This document shows, one piece after another, positions 1-8,575 of a stretch of 64,000 bases of DNA. The position numbers and the translations under genes were made by a program. Numbering within the stretch: position 1 is the first letter of the stretch; each line of letters starts with the position of its first letter. Source of the stretch: Tunicatimonas sp964551335 (GTDB lineage: Bacteria > Bacteroidota > Bacteroidia > Cytophagales > Cyclobacteriaceae); assembly GCA_964551335.1 (NCBI GenBank), contig CAZKCO010000021.1:1-64000 (forward strand). The letters are read 5' to 3'. The notes under the pieces were generated by a model. It worked only from the letters and a program-made list of their open reading frames with translations. It ran no database searches and was not told the DNA's origin.

Positions 1-49
1 AATATGAAAAATTCTATACACCATCGCTTGCTTAAACCATAGAAATCGC

Positions 50-183
50 GGTGTTAGGGTGTTATAGTTCTGAGTTTGAGAATTTTTTTAAATCGAGCTT
101 TGATCATGGTAAACTCAAAACTCTGAACCGTAATACTAGGCAGTGACCAACAGAACACGATAACACTGTAACACTATATCACC
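50..183. repeat. Long imperfect palindrome (TGTTC family), copy 1
   Basis: The outer arms at about 50-71 and 152-175 pair as GTGTTA-nn-GTGTTAT...TTCTG against CAGAAC...ATAACAC..TAACAC. A second inner pair (TTCTGAGTTTGAG at about 68-80, ACTCAAAACTCTGAA at about 113-127) nests inside it. The element lies upstream of htpG and has no coding potential that I can see. Two related palindromes lie at 2126-2176 and 3236-3300. Its function is unknown; it could form a cruciform or a long RNA hairpin. Confidence 0.6.
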
Positions 184-281
184 ATGCCACTCTCTGACAA
201 AGTGTCACAATTTCCTGGCTTGGAACATATTTTGGGATGGGGTTAAGCAAAAATCACGTGTGCATTTAAACTTAAAATATT

Positions 282-2111
282 ATGGTAGTAGAAGAAAAGG
301 GAACGATCTCGATTAATACCGAGAACATTTTTCCGATTATTAAAAAATTTCTGTACTCCGACCACGAGATCTTTTTACGGGAGCTGGTCTCCAATGCGGT
401 TGACGCTACCCAGAAGATAAAGCGGTTGGCCGCCATTGGCGAGTATAAAAAAGAACTAGGCGACCTGAAGATTAGAATCTCTATTAACGAAAAACTGAAA
501 ACCCTTACCGTGAGTGACAACGGCATCGGGATGACCGCCGAAGAGATAAAGAAATATATTAACCAAATTGCTTTCTCCGGGGCTACTGAGTTTCTGGAAA
601 AATATAAAGACAAAGGAGAAGAAAATCAGATCATCGGTAACTTCGGGTTAGGGTTCTATTCCTCTTTCATGGTGGCCGATAAGGTTGACCTTATCACTAA
701 ATCCTACCAGGAAGATAGCGAACCGGTGCAGTGGACCTGCGACGGTAGCACCGAGTTTGAAATTACCTCTACGGTAAAGAAGCAACGAGGGACCGATGTG
801 GTACTGTATATTAACGAAGACTCTAAAGAGTTTTTAGACAAAACCCGGATTCAGGGCATTCTGGATAAGTACTGCAAGTTTTTGCCGGTAGAAGTAGAGT
901 TCGAGGAAAAGATAGTCAATAACCCTAACCCAATCTGGACCAAATCTCCTTCTGACCTTAATGATGAGGATTATTTGAGCTTTTATAAGGAGCTCTATCC
1001 GTTCTCCGAAGATCCCCTTTTCTGGATTCACCTAAACGTAGACTATCCGTTCAATCTGACCGGAGTATTGTACTTCCCCAAGATCAAAAATGATCTGGAG
1101 CTTAACCGCAACAAGATTCAACTCTACTCTCGGCAGGTATTCATTACTGATGAGGTAAAAGATGTAGTACCCGAATTCCTGATGCTATTGCACGGAATCA
1201 TTGATTCTCCCGATATTCCACTGAACGTTTCGCGAAGCTACCTACAGTCGGATAGCAACGTGAAAAAGATCAACGCCCACATTACTAAGAAGGTAGCCGA
1301 TAAACTGAACGAACTGTTTAAGAAAGATCGTAAAGCCTACGAGGAAAAATTTGACAACATTGGGTTGTTTGTGAAGTACGGTATGATTTCCGAAGACAAG
1401 TTCTACGATAAAGCCCAGAAATTTGCGCTGTTCAAAAACACCGAAGGCGAATACGCTACTTTTGATGAGTACCGGGAGAAGGTAGCTCCCAACCAAACCG
1501 ACAAAGATGGCAACCTGGTGTACTTGTACACTACCGATGCGGGCAAGCAAGATGCATTTATTCAATCAGCTAAAAAACGCTCCTACGATGTGCTGCTGCT
1601 GGATGGGCCTATTGACAGTCACTTCATTAACATGCTGGAGCAAAAGCTGGAGAAAACAAGCCTTAAGCGCGTGGACGCCGACACAGTAGATAAACTGGTA
1701 GAAAAGGATGAGAAGATAGAAAGCGTACTTTCCGATAAGGAGAAAGACACCGTAAAGGCCGTTTACGAGAAAGTGCTGAACAGCAAGAATATGACCGTAT
1801 CGGTAGAGTCGCTTTCGCCCGATGAGATGCCGGTGACTATTACACTGCCAGAATTTATGCGCCGTATGAAGGACATGGCGGCCACTGGCGGAGGTGGTTT
1901 CGCTATGATGGGGCAAATGCCTGATCAGTACAGCGTAGCGGTAAACGCCAACCATGCACTCACCAAGAAAATTCTGGATGAAAGCAGTGAAGATGCTAAG
2001 GAGCAGTTAGCCAAGCAGGCCGTAGATTTAGCGAAGCTTTCGCAGAATATGCTGACCGGATCAGATCTAACCAGCTTTATTCAGCGCTCGCTAAATATTG
2101 CTTCTCAATAG
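282..2111 (+). CDS. htpG: HtpG, Hsp90-family molecular chaperone
   Basis: This is a cytosolic ATP-dependent chaperone of 609 residues, the usual bacterial Hsp90 length. The N-terminal GHKL ATPase shows the catalytic Glu34 and ATP-site Asn38 in ELVSNAVDA (34-42), DNGIGM (79-84) and the lid motif GNFGLGFYSSF further on. A middle domain with the RNKIQLYSRQVFI stretch and a C-terminal dimerisation domain follow. The ATG at 282 is the first in frame and the ATPase domain starts directly after it. Upstream sits a short inverted repeat, TGACA-aag-TGTCA, at 195-207, which could be an operator; no exact -7 box was found. The gene stands alone, and the next gene (tdh) converges on it with a palindrome between them. 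The family is unambiguous. Confidence 0.97.
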   Translation: MVVEEKGTISINTENIFPIIKKFLYSDHEIFLRELVSNAVDATQKIKRLAAIGEYKKELGDLKIRISINEKLKTLTVSDNGIGMTAEEIKKYINQIAFSGATEFLEKYKDKGEENQIIGNFGLGFYSSFMVADKVDLITKSYQEDSEPVQWTCDGSTEFEITSTVKKQRGTDVVLYINEDSKEFLDKTRIQGILDKYCKFLPVEVEFEEKIVNNPNPIWTKSPSDLNDEDYLSFYKELYPFSEDPLFWIHLNVDYPFNLTGVLYFPKIKNDLELNRNKIQLYSRQVFITDEVKDVVPEFLMLLHGIIDSPDIPLNVSRSYLQSDSNVKKINAHITKKVADKLNELFKKDRKAYEEKFDNIGLFVKYGMISEDKFYDKAQKFALFKNTEGEYATFDEYREKVAPNQTDKDGNLVYLYTTDAGKQDAFIQSAKKRSYDVLLLDGPIDSHFINMLEQKLEKTSLKRVDADTVDKLVEKDEKIESVLSDKEKDTVKAVYEKVLNSKNMTVSVESLSPDEMPVTITLPEFMRRMKDMAATGGGGFAMMGQMPDQYSVAVNANHALTKKILDESSEDAKEQLAKQAVDLAKLSQNMLTGSDLTSFIQRSLNIASQ

Positions 2112-2125
2112 CAAATCAGGTGTTT

Positions 2126-2176
2126 GTGTGTTCGGGTGTTCATGTGCGTTAAGTAACTTTGAACACTTGAACACAC
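2126..2176. repeat. Palindrome of the TGTTC family, copy 2, between convergent genes
   Basis: The arms GTGTGTTCGGGTGTTC (2126-2141) and GAACACTTGAACACAC (2161-2176) pair at 14 of 16 positions around a 19-nt loop. The hairpin fills the gap between the 3' ends of htpG and tdh, so it may end or insulate both transcripts. It lacks the T-run of a classical intrinsic terminator. Confidence 0.65.
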
Positions 2177-3132
2177 TACAGCACTTTAATACTAACATTC
2201 TTTTTTTCCAGACTAGTCAACATATCCTCAGTCATCTCCTCCAATCCTATTTTTGCCCTCCAACCCCAGTCTGCTCTGGCTCGCTGATCGTCAATACTCT
2301 CGGGCCAGCTATCGGCAATCTGTTGGCGGAAATCAGGAGCATATTCAATAGTAAAATCCGGAATATGCTGTTGAATAGACGTAGTAATTTCAGCAGGAGT
2401 AGTGGAAAACCCAGCTAAGTTGTAACTGGAATGTACCGTAATCTGATCTGCCGGAACCTGCATAAGTTCCAGCGTAGCTCGCACCGCGTCAGACATGTAT
2501 AGAAACGGAAGTCGCGTGTCAGCCTTCAGAAAGCAGCGGTATACCTCACCCGCTACTGCTTTATAATAAATATCTACCGCATAGTCGGTCGTGCCTCCAC
2601 CGGGAAGTGACCGATGGCCTACCAGTCCGGGATAGCGCAAGCTTCGCACGTCAACTTTAAACTTCTTGGCGTAATAAGCACATAACCGCTCTCCCGCCAG
2701 TTTGGTGATGCCGTACATGGTTTCGGGAGAAATAATAGTCTCCTGTGGGGTATTTACTTTGGGAGTAGTATCGCCAAACACTGCAATAGAACTCGGCCAG
2801 AAGACTTGGCGAATAAGCCCTTCCCGGGCTAATTCCAGCACGTTCAGCAAGCCGTCCATATTAATCCTCCAGGTCCACATAGGGTTCTGTTCTCCTCTCG
2901 CCGAAAGTAGGGCGGCCAGTAAATAAACATCGCTTACTTTATTCTCCTTAACAATGTCTCGTAGTTGTTCAACATTGAGTACATCCAGGGTTACAAAATT
3001 CTTCCGGTCCGAAGCGGTGATATCGGAAGGAATCACTTGGTCTTCGCCGAAGCGGCCTACCAAAGCATCAGTTAGTTCTACTCCCAGTTGTCCGTTGGCA
3101 CCAATTACCAGCACCCTACCCGTGTCTGTCAT
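2176..3132 (-). CDS. tdh: L-threonine 3-dehydrogenase, SDR (epimerase-like) type
   Basis: A 318-residue extended short-chain dehydrogenase. It has the Rossmann NAD site GANGQLG (11-17), a Ser in PSSIAVFG (near 114-115) and the catalytic pair Tyr140/Lys144 in YGITK. General annotation would be NAD-dependent epimerase/dehydratase. The divergent neighbour is kbl, and Bacteroidota are known to use an SDR-type threonine dehydrogenase in place of the zinc MDR enzyme. The likely reaction is therefore NAD-dependent oxidation of L-threonine to 2-amino-3-ketobutyrate, which Kbl then cleaves. The function rests on family plus context; a sugar epimerase is the alternative. An exact TATCTTTG -7 box lies on its strand at 3167-3174, 35 nt upstream of the ATG. 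Confidence 0.85.
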   Translation of the reverse strand: MTDTGRVLVIGANGQLGVELTDALVGRFGEDQVIPSDITASDRKNFVTLDVLNVEQLRDIVKENKVSDVYLLAALLSARGEQNPMWTWRINMDGLLNVLELAREGLIRQVFWPSSIAVFGDTTPKVNTPQETIISPETMYGITKLAGERLCAYYAKKFKVDVRSLRYPGLVGHRSLPGGGTTDYAVDIYYKAVAGEVYRCFLKADTRLPFLYMSDAVRATLELMQVPADQITVHSSYNLAGFSTTPAEITTSIQQHIPDFTIEYAPDFRQQIADSWPESIDDQRARADWGWRAKIGLEEMTEDMLTSLEKKNVSIKVL

Positions 3133-3166
3133 AACATGTTGTTTCTGTAGCAGTAAAAAATATCTC

Positions 3167-3174
3167 CAAAGATA
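3167..3174 (-). promoter_or_regulatory. Putative -7 box of tdh
   Basis: On the minus strand the octamer reads TATCTTTG, an exact match to the Bacteroidota -7 consensus TAnnTTTG, 35 nt upstream of the tdh ATG. No clear TTTG -33 box was found at the expected distance, so this is a supported but incomplete promoter. Confidence 0.5.
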
Positions 3175-3210
3175 GTGAATTGCCGAATTTCACCGACCAT
3201 CTTAAAATAG

Positions 3211-3218
3211 TAACTTTG
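3211..3218 (+). promoter_or_regulatory. Putative -7 box of kbl
   Basis: TAACTTTG matches TAnnTTTG exactly. An ATTTC stretch about 20 nt upstream may stand in for the -33 TTTG. With the opposite-strand box at 3167-3174 it makes a compact divergent promoter region for the two threonine-degradation genes. The kbl leader is about 95 nt and contains palindrome copy 3. Confidence 0.5.
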
Positions 3219-3235
3219 CGCTGAATTATGTGTTC

Positions 3236-3300
3236 AGGTGTTAGAGTGCTCATGTGTTCGTGTAAAATTGCGACTTGAACACGTGAACACATAAACACCT
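3236..3300. repeat. Palindrome of the TGTTC family, copy 3, in the kbl leader
   Basis: The left arm AGGTGTT...ATGTGTTCGTGT (3236-3263) pairs with AACACGTGAACACATAAACACCT read backwards (3278-3300), with a bulge. It lies between the kbl -7 box and the kbl ATG, so the transcript would carry a long 5' hairpin that ends about 15 nt before the start codon. Regulation through this hairpin is possible but not shown. Confidence 0.6.
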
Positions 3301-3314
3301 AAATACAACTTATT

Positions 3315-4514
3315 ATGTACGAAACACTGAAACCTGCCTTAGAAAAAGAACTGGCTGAGATTAAAGAAGCCGGATTGTATAAAACCGAACGCATTATTAC
3401 CACTCCGCAGGGAGCAGTGATCAAAACCGATTCGGGGGAGGAAGTTATTAACTTCTGTGCGAACAATTATTTAGGCCTATCTTCTCATCCGAAGGTGATT
3501 GAAGCCGCTAAGCAAACTATTGATACCCACGGTTACGGCATGTCATCCGTCCGTTTTATCTGTGGTACGCAGGATATTCATAAAGAGCTGGAGCAGAAAA
3601 TTTCCGACTTCTTGGGGATGGAAGATACCATTCTGTACGCCGCCGCTTTTGATGCCAATGGCGGAGTGTTTGAACCACTATTCGGTAAAGAAGATGCCAT
3701 TATCTCCGATCAACTAAATCACGCCTCTATTATTGACGGGGTGCGACTCTGCAAAGCCATGCGCTTCCGCTACCAGCATAACGATATGGAAGATTTAGAA
3801 AAGCAGTTACAGGAAGCGGACAATATGGGAGCCCGCCACAAAATTATCGTCACCGACGGAGTATTTTCTATGGACGGCACCATTGCCCAACTAAACAAAA
3901 TCTGCGATCTAGCCGATCAGTACCGAGCATTGGTGATGTCCGACGAGTGCCACTCCACCGGCTTTATGGGTAAAACCGGCCGGGGCGTACACGAATACCA
4001 CAACGTGATGGATCGGGTAGATATTATTACCGGTACACTAGGGAAAGCGTTGGGTGGTGCTTCCGGCGGATTTACCAGTGCTCGAAAAGAGATTGTGGAT
4101 ATGCTACGGCAACGTTCCCGCCCTTACCTATTTTCCAATACGCTGGCTCCTTCCATTGTAGGAGCATCTATTACCGTGCTCGATATGCTCTCCAGCACCA
4201 CCGAACTGCGCGATAAATTAGAAGACAATACTACCTACTTCCGCCAGAAAATGACCGAAGCAGGCTTTGATATCAAGCCGGGTACTCACGCCATTGTGCC
4301 CATTATGCTGTACGAAGCTCCGTTAGCGCAGAAATTTGCCGAACGCTTACTGGAGAAAGGTATCTACGTGATCGGATTCTTCTACCCCGTAGTACCGAAA
4401 GGGCAGGCTCGCATCCGGGTGCAGTTGAGTGCTGCCCACGAGCGGGAGCATCTCGACCGAGCTATTAATGCCTTTGTAGAAGTAGGAAATGAGCTAGGCG
4501 TACTGGTTTCTTAG
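3315..4514 (+). CDS. kbl: 2-amino-3-ketobutyrate coenzyme A ligase (glycine C-acetyltransferase)
   Basis: A PLP-dependent alpha-oxoamine synthase of 399 residues that cleaves 2-amino-3-ketobutyrate with CoA to glycine and acetyl-CoA. The PLP lysine is Lys244 in TGTLGKALGG. Other family marks are the N-terminal NNYLGLSSHP, the DECHSTGFMG stretch before the lysine, and a C-terminal IRVQLSAAH. The paralogues 8-amino-7-oxononanoate synthase and 5-aminolevulinate synthase share this fold. The divergent threonine dehydrogenase and the fit to Kbl length and N-terminus decide the call. The stop codon at 4512-4514 abuts a GC-rich palindrome. Confidence 0.95.
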   Translation: MYETLKPALEKELAEIKEAGLYKTERIITTPQGAVIKTDSGEEVINFCANNYLGLSSHPKVIEAAKQTIDTHGYGMSSVRFICGTQDIHKELEQKISDFLGMEDTILYAAAFDANGGVFEPLFGKEDAIISDQLNHASIIDGVRLCKAMRFRYQHNDMEDLEKQLQEADNMGARHKIIVTDGVFSMDGTIAQLNKICDLADQYRALVMSDECHSTGFMGKTGRGVHEYHNVMDRVDIITGTLGKALGGASGGFTSARKEIVDMLRQRSRPYLFSNTLAPSIVGASITVLDMLSSTTELRDKLEDNTTYFRQKMTEAGFDIKPGTHAIVPIMLYEAPLAQKFAERLLEKGIYVIGFFYPVVPKGQARIRVQLSAAHEREHLDRAINAFVEVGNELGVLVS

Positions 4515-4569
4515 TGGAACACGACGGTTCGCCGGGGCGGCCCCGCCGCGCGATTAATCGTATTCCTAC
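4514..4569. repeat. GTAGGAAC-type palindrome with GC-rich insert, copy A
   Basis: The left arm GTGGAACACGA (4514-4524) and right arm CGATTAATCGTATTCCTAC (4551-4569) are interrupted by a 26-nt GC-rich segment that itself folds (GGGGCGGCCCC). Related copies lie at 42522-42563 (shorter insert) and 48293-48320 (no insert). The copy starts on the last base of the kbl stop codon and may act as a 3' hairpin for that transcript. I know of no family name for it. Confidence 0.6.
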
Positions 4570-4703
4570 TTCAGCTCTTCATAAAAACTTACGTGGCCTC
4601 CTAAATGAAGGGGAACTATCTGTTGGCGCATCTTCTTTTGAAGGTGATACGAATTTTAGGAGTTCTATCGTTGATATCTTTATGTACGACATCTAAATAC
4701 CCT

Positions 4704-5591
4704 ATGCGCTATCTACTCAGTTTGCTTTTATTGTCTGCACTGGTGGTATCATCCACTTTTGCCCAGGGCAAAAAGGAGAAGAAATCTGAAGAGGAAGCTA
4801 CCGAGAAGACTTTTGCCCCCGATACTTCCGATATATTTCTGGTAGACCCGGCTACGCAGGTTCCGCTTACGGTGAACCTGGAAGCCGAAGAGGAAGAAGA
4901 AAAGGAAGAGAAGAAATCCAAAAAGAAGAAAAAGCGGAAGAAGAACGTTTTCTACGGCATTAAAACCAAAAAGGGGTTTGCCCGCTCGGCTTCCGGCGGT
5001 ACCGACATTATTGAAACCTTCTTCTATCTCAAAGAATTTGAGATGCCCGATCCCTACGTGCGCGATGTGTACTGGTACGATACTAAGCGAAAACAAATTC
5101 GGACTACCCACAACATCACCAAGAGTAAAGCGCTTATTCTGCACGGACCTTACAAGAAAATGACTACTGATAATGAAATTCTTGAAGAGGGCGTTTTTTA
5201 CAAAGGCACCAAACACGGTCGCTGGACGAAGTACAACAAGAAAGACATTCTGCTGGATAAAGAAAAATATACCCGGGGTTGGCCGCGAGAATCAGAAATT
5301 ACCTACTACGACGGAGACGCTCGCCAGAAACCGCAGGAAGTGATTCCGGTGGAGTACGGAGAAAAAGAAGGGTACTACTTTTATTTTCATCCGAGCGGTC
5401 GAATTGCGGTAGAAGGTGAATACCGTCAGGGGCGCAAGGTGGGTATCTGGACGGAGTTTTACGACTACGATAGCCGCCCCAAAAAACAAATTAAGTATGC
5501 TGATGACCCCTACGACGAAGAAGTTCGCCCTTACACGATGAAAGAGTGGAATGCACAAAATCAGGTGGTCTACGACTACAAGAAACCTTAG
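4704..5591 (+). CDS. Secreted MORN-repeat-like protein
   Basis: The ATG at 4704 gives 295 residues with a clean signal peptide ending in STFAQ. An upstream in-frame ATG at 4605 would add 33 residues, including a second hydrophobic stretch, and is less likely. After the signal comes a very charged tract (Glu-run then Lys/Arg-run, residues 60-80). The C-terminal half carries repeats of the EGxYxxGxKxGxWxxYY type (EEGVFYKGTKHGRWTKY, EGEYRQGRKVGIWTEF), which resemble the MORN/YwqK-like repeats common in Bacteroidota. A near-consensus TATCTTTA -7 box sits at 4675-4682. The 3' end overlaps the convergent sulfatase gene by 4 nt. The role is unknown; an envelope or periplasmic location is inferred. 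Confidence 0.8.
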   Translation: MRYLLSLLLLSALVVSSTFAQGKKEKKSEEEATEKTFAPDTSDIFLVDPATQVPLTVNLEAEEEEEKEEKKSKKKKKRKKNVFYGIKTKKGFARSASGGTDIIETFFYLKEFEMPDPYVRDVYWYDTKRKQIRTTHNITKSKALILHGPYKKMTTDNEILEEGVFYKGTKHGRWTKYNKKDILLDKEKYTRGWPRESEITYYDGDARQKPQEVIPVEYGEKEGYYFYFHPSGRIAVEGEYRQGRKVGIWTEFYDYDSRPKKQIKYADDPYDEEVRPYTMKEWNAQNQVVYDYKKP

Positions 5592-7111
5592 TCCGTCGAT
5601 TCCTCAAAGTCTTCCCGGCAGGATTGTACCCACCGAAGTAAGGCGGCTTGCATCTCATTGGCTAGTCCGGCATGATCATCAATAACGTTATTTTGCTCCT
5701 GCGGATCGTTCTGAAGGTCGTAAAGTTCCCATTCATCACTTTCTTTCCGGTGCACAAGCTTGAACTGGTCATCGGACCAAACCTGATACATCTCCCCCTT
5801 AAAGTTAGACTGGAATCCGATGGGAGCGTTTCGTTTATTTTTGGTATTGTCCCGTAATAAAGGCCACAGACTTTTGCCGTCTTTAATATTGGTAGAAGGA
5901 TCAGTAATGTTCAGTATCTCGAGGATGGTAGGGTAGATATCAGAAGTAACCGCGGGATAGGCGGTATGACCGGCCGAGGTAATAACGGCGGGCCACTCAA
6001 TCACGGCCGGAACGCGGATACCACCTTCGTAAAGGGTGCCTTTTCGGCCTCTCAGCCCGGCGGTAGTTCCCTGTTGTCGGCCACCAGCCTCTAGTCCCGG
6101 TCCTCCACCTTCCGCTGCGGGGCCATTGTCTGAACAAAACCAGATGAGGGTATTATCGGCTACTCCTAACTCCTGTAGAACCTTTCGCAATCGACCAATC
6201 TGCTCGTCCATAGCGGTAATACAGCCGTAGTAGTGCTGCTGATTCTCAGAAAGGTGGGCGTATTGTGCCTGGTATTGCTCTCCTGCAATTACCGGAGAGT
6301 GCGGAGTGTGAAACCAGATAGTGGCAAAGAAGGGATTCTGTTCGGCAACGGCTTCCTCAACAAACGGTACGACTCGATCCATAATCACCCGAGAATTAGC
6401 TCCCATCAGATTTTCGGTAGCCAGTTGTCCCGGCCCCGTCCAGTAGTAGGTTCCGAAGGCATCGCCCTCAGTTTGTTTCTTATTAGATCCTGCCACCTCA
6501 TACGGTGGGTTCACCATCGGGTCCCAGGTGGGTACCTTTGACTCGGTAGCGAAGCATACCTCGTAGCCATTTTCCCAGGGGGGCGAGTAGTGCTGTCGGT
6601 TCTCGGCCTTGCCGCCCCGGTTGCTCTCAATCACCCAAGGGTTCATGGTACCCAAATGCCATTTACCAAAGTGCCCAGTGGTATAGCCCTGTTGCCGAAG
6701 CACTTCGGGCAAGGTGGTTTCCTCATCGGGGAGGTGACCCATGTTGGCGAAGTAAATACCGTAGCGGAAAGGATGCCGGCCGGTAAGCATACTGCCTCGG
6801 GTAGGCGAACAAACTGGAGCCGCTGAGTAGAAACGATCAAAGACCAGACCGTTCGCCGCCATACTATCTAACGCCGGGGTTTTCAACTCGGGATGGTTGC
6901 GGTAGCCCACATCTCCCCACCCCTGATCATCGCTCATAATAAGAATGATGTTGGGCGGGGGCGCGGCCAATAGACCACCGCTGGCTACAATAAAGCTGAT
7001 TAGTACTAAACTACTCGCCAGTAGGGTAGAGCAGACTCTTGGCGGAGAAATCCAACGAGTTACTCTACGCATGCTGACGAACATACTGCTATATCTCTGA
7101 CCTATTCCCAT
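5588..7111 (-). CDS. Secreted sulfatase (type I, formylglycine-dependent)
   Basis: A 507-residue alkaline-phosphatase-superfamily sulfatase. The metal-site start NIILIMSDDQGWGDVGY (D61, D62) follows an N-terminal membrane or signal segment. The CxPxR motif is CSPTR at 101-105, so Cys101 would be converted to formylglycine. TGRHP and GKWHLG further support the family. The substrate is unknown; the context as the last gene of a sigma/FecR/SusC/SusD locus suggests a sulfated polysaccharide. The annotated start at 7111 overlaps the susD stop by 10 nt, so the two are translationally coupled; an ATG at 7084 is the alternative start. No formylglycine-generating or anSME maturase gene lies nearby. 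Confidence 0.93.
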   Translation of the reverse strand: MGIGQRYSSMFVSMRRVTRWISPPRVCSTLLASSLVLISFIVASGGLLAAPPPNIILIMSDDQGWGDVGYRNHPELKTPALDSMAANGLVFDRFYSAAPVCSPTRGSMLTGRHPFRYGIYFANMGHLPDEETTLPEVLRQQGYTTGHFGKWHLGTMNPWVIESNRGGKAENRQHYSPPWENGYEVCFATESKVPTWDPMVNPPYEVAGSNKKQTEGDAFGTYYWTGPGQLATENLMGANSRVIMDRVVPFVEEAVAEQNPFFATIWFHTPHSPVIAGEQYQAQYAHLSENQQHYYGCITAMDEQIGRLRKVLQELGVADNTLIWFCSDNGPAAEGGGPGLEAGGRQQGTTAGLRGRKGTLYEGGIRVPAVIEWPAVITSAGHTAYPAVTSDIYPTILEILNITDPSTNIKDGKSLWPLLRDNTKNKRNAPIGFQSNFKGEMYQVWSDDQFKLVHRKESDEWELYDLQNDPQEQNNVIDDHAGLANEMQAALLRWVQSCREDFEESTD

Positions 7112-8550
7112 CCAGGATTTTGGGTCAAGTTAGCATTTAATATGGTTTGATTATCTGGAACCGGGAATAATAGCATAAAGTCCATAACGTCTTTACCCTG
7201 CTCTCGCAGCTTGGTCAGAAACATATCTCTTCGCTTTAAATCCCAGGCGCGCTGTCCTTCAAACGCCAGTTCAAATCTCCGTTCTTCCAACACTGCCTCC
7301 CGAAACTGCTCCTGGCTGAGTCCGGTCAGGTCGGGTAGGTCTTCAGCTACCCCGTTCCGGGCCCGTTCCCGAACCTGATTGATCCACTCGTACTTCTGAT
7401 TGTTACCCGGCTCTACTTCGTTCATAGCTTCTGCGGCAATTAATAGAATGTCGGCATAACGGAAGAGCGTTAGATTTACTCCTGATTGCAACTCACCAGC
7501 CCGATCATCAAATTTACTGATGTAGTAGGGGAACTCCCCGCCGTAAACTTCTTCCATAGTGATGGTTCCAGTAACCCCATCGATGTGTTCGTAGCTATCG
7601 GAGATGGTCACCGAGCGACGGTAAGATTCGGGGTTTTCGGCCACAAACTCAGTACTGGGGGCTGCTGACCCAGGAACCGTAGTACCCGCCCAGAACGAGT
7701 TAGGAAATACGCCCGAAGGCATTCGGGGTCCGAATTGGCCGGGCATCCCATTATTTCGTTCACCGCTTAAGTACTGAAGTTGAAATATATGCTCAGCGCT
7801 ATTATTATTCTCCGGCGAGAATACGTCGGCGTAATCTAATAGCAATTGGTATCTACCGGAGTTAATGACGTTTTGAGCATAAGTAAGAGCTTGAGCGTAC
7901 TCGCCCCGATATAAATGTATTCGGGCTAAGTAGGCATTGGCTACATCGGCATTGATTCTGCCGGCCAGGCTACTGCTTTCCAATTCGGCTGCCGCCGCTT
8001 CCAGATCACGGATAATGAGGATGTACACTTCTTCTTCGCTGGCACGGGGAGCAAAGATATTCTCGAAGCTGGTGGTAGGGTCTTCGTACAGCGGTACTCC
8101 GCCAATAGCTCTCACTAACGCGAAGTAGTACAGTGCCCGTAAAGCTTTCGCTTCAGCAATCAAATCAGCCTTGCGGCCCGCGTCAAAATCTATATTCTCA
8201 GTATTGGCAATTACCTCGTTAGCCCGGTTAATGCCCTGAAAGGCAGCATTCCAAAGGCCTGAAGTCACGTCTGAATTATAAGTAAAGCTGTCCCACTCGA
8301 ACCGGTCCGGCACAATGGGCGAGATCGTCATGTCATCAGCGTTCATCTCCCCATAATTTGTTACATTACCGGGCGAGAAAACCCCGTACATGCTACTGTA
8401 GGCACCGTAAAGTCCGGCAATCGCATCTTCTTCTGACTCGTAAAAGTTAGAAGAACTAATGTTGCTAGGCGGGTCTTCCTCAAGCACATCTTCGCAAGCG
8501 AAGAGTAGTAAAACTGAAAGTAATATTGAATATTGTTTTAATAGTTTCAT
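7102..8550 (-). CDS. SusD/RagB-family nutrient-binding outer-membrane lipoprotein
   Basis: 482 residues with a lipoprotein signal (LLLFACED, Cys19) and the SusD start EDVLEEDPPSNISSSNFY. TPR-like helices with RANEVIANTENI and AEAKALRALYYFALVRAIGGVPL follow, then the C-terminal RRFELAFEGQRAWDLKR typical of the family. It would cap the SusC barrel at the cell surface and bind the oligosaccharide. It follows SusC by 25 nt and is overlapped by the sulfatase, so it sits in the middle of an operon. Substrate specificity cannot be read from the sequence. Confidence 0.95.
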   Translation of the reverse strand: MKLLKQYSILLSVLLLFACEDVLEEDPPSNISSSNFYESEEDAIAGLYGAYSSMYGVFSPGNVTNYGEMNADDMTISPIVPDRFEWDSFTYNSDVTSGLWNAAFQGINRANEVIANTENIDFDAGRKADLIAEAKALRALYYFALVRAIGGVPLYEDPTTSFENIFAPRASEEEVYILIIRDLEAAAAELESSSLAGRINADVANAYLARIHLYRGEYAQALTYAQNVINSGRYQLLLDYADVFSPENNNSAEHIFQLQYLSGERNNGMPGQFGPRMPSGVFPNSFWAGTTVPGSAAPSTEFVAENPESYRRSVTISDSYEHIDGVTGTITMEEVYGGEFPYYISKFDDRAGELQSGVNLTLFRYADILLIAAEAMNEVEPGNNQKYEWINQVRERARNGVAEDLPDLTGLSQEQFREAVLEERRFELAFEGQRAWDLKRRDMFLTKLREQGKDVMDFMLLFPVPDNQTILNANLTQNPGWE

Positions 8551-8575
8551 CGTCGTTGGGTTTATGGTCTAACAC

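Noticed and set aside
1242..1955. Long antisense frames inside htpG
   Set aside because: They are shadows of a strongly conserved chaperone gene in other frames.
3315..4514. 8-amino-7-oxononanoate synthase (bioF) instead of kbl
   Set aside because: Same fold and similar motifs, but the divergent threonine dehydrogenase, the 399-residue length and the absence of biotin genes favour Kbl.
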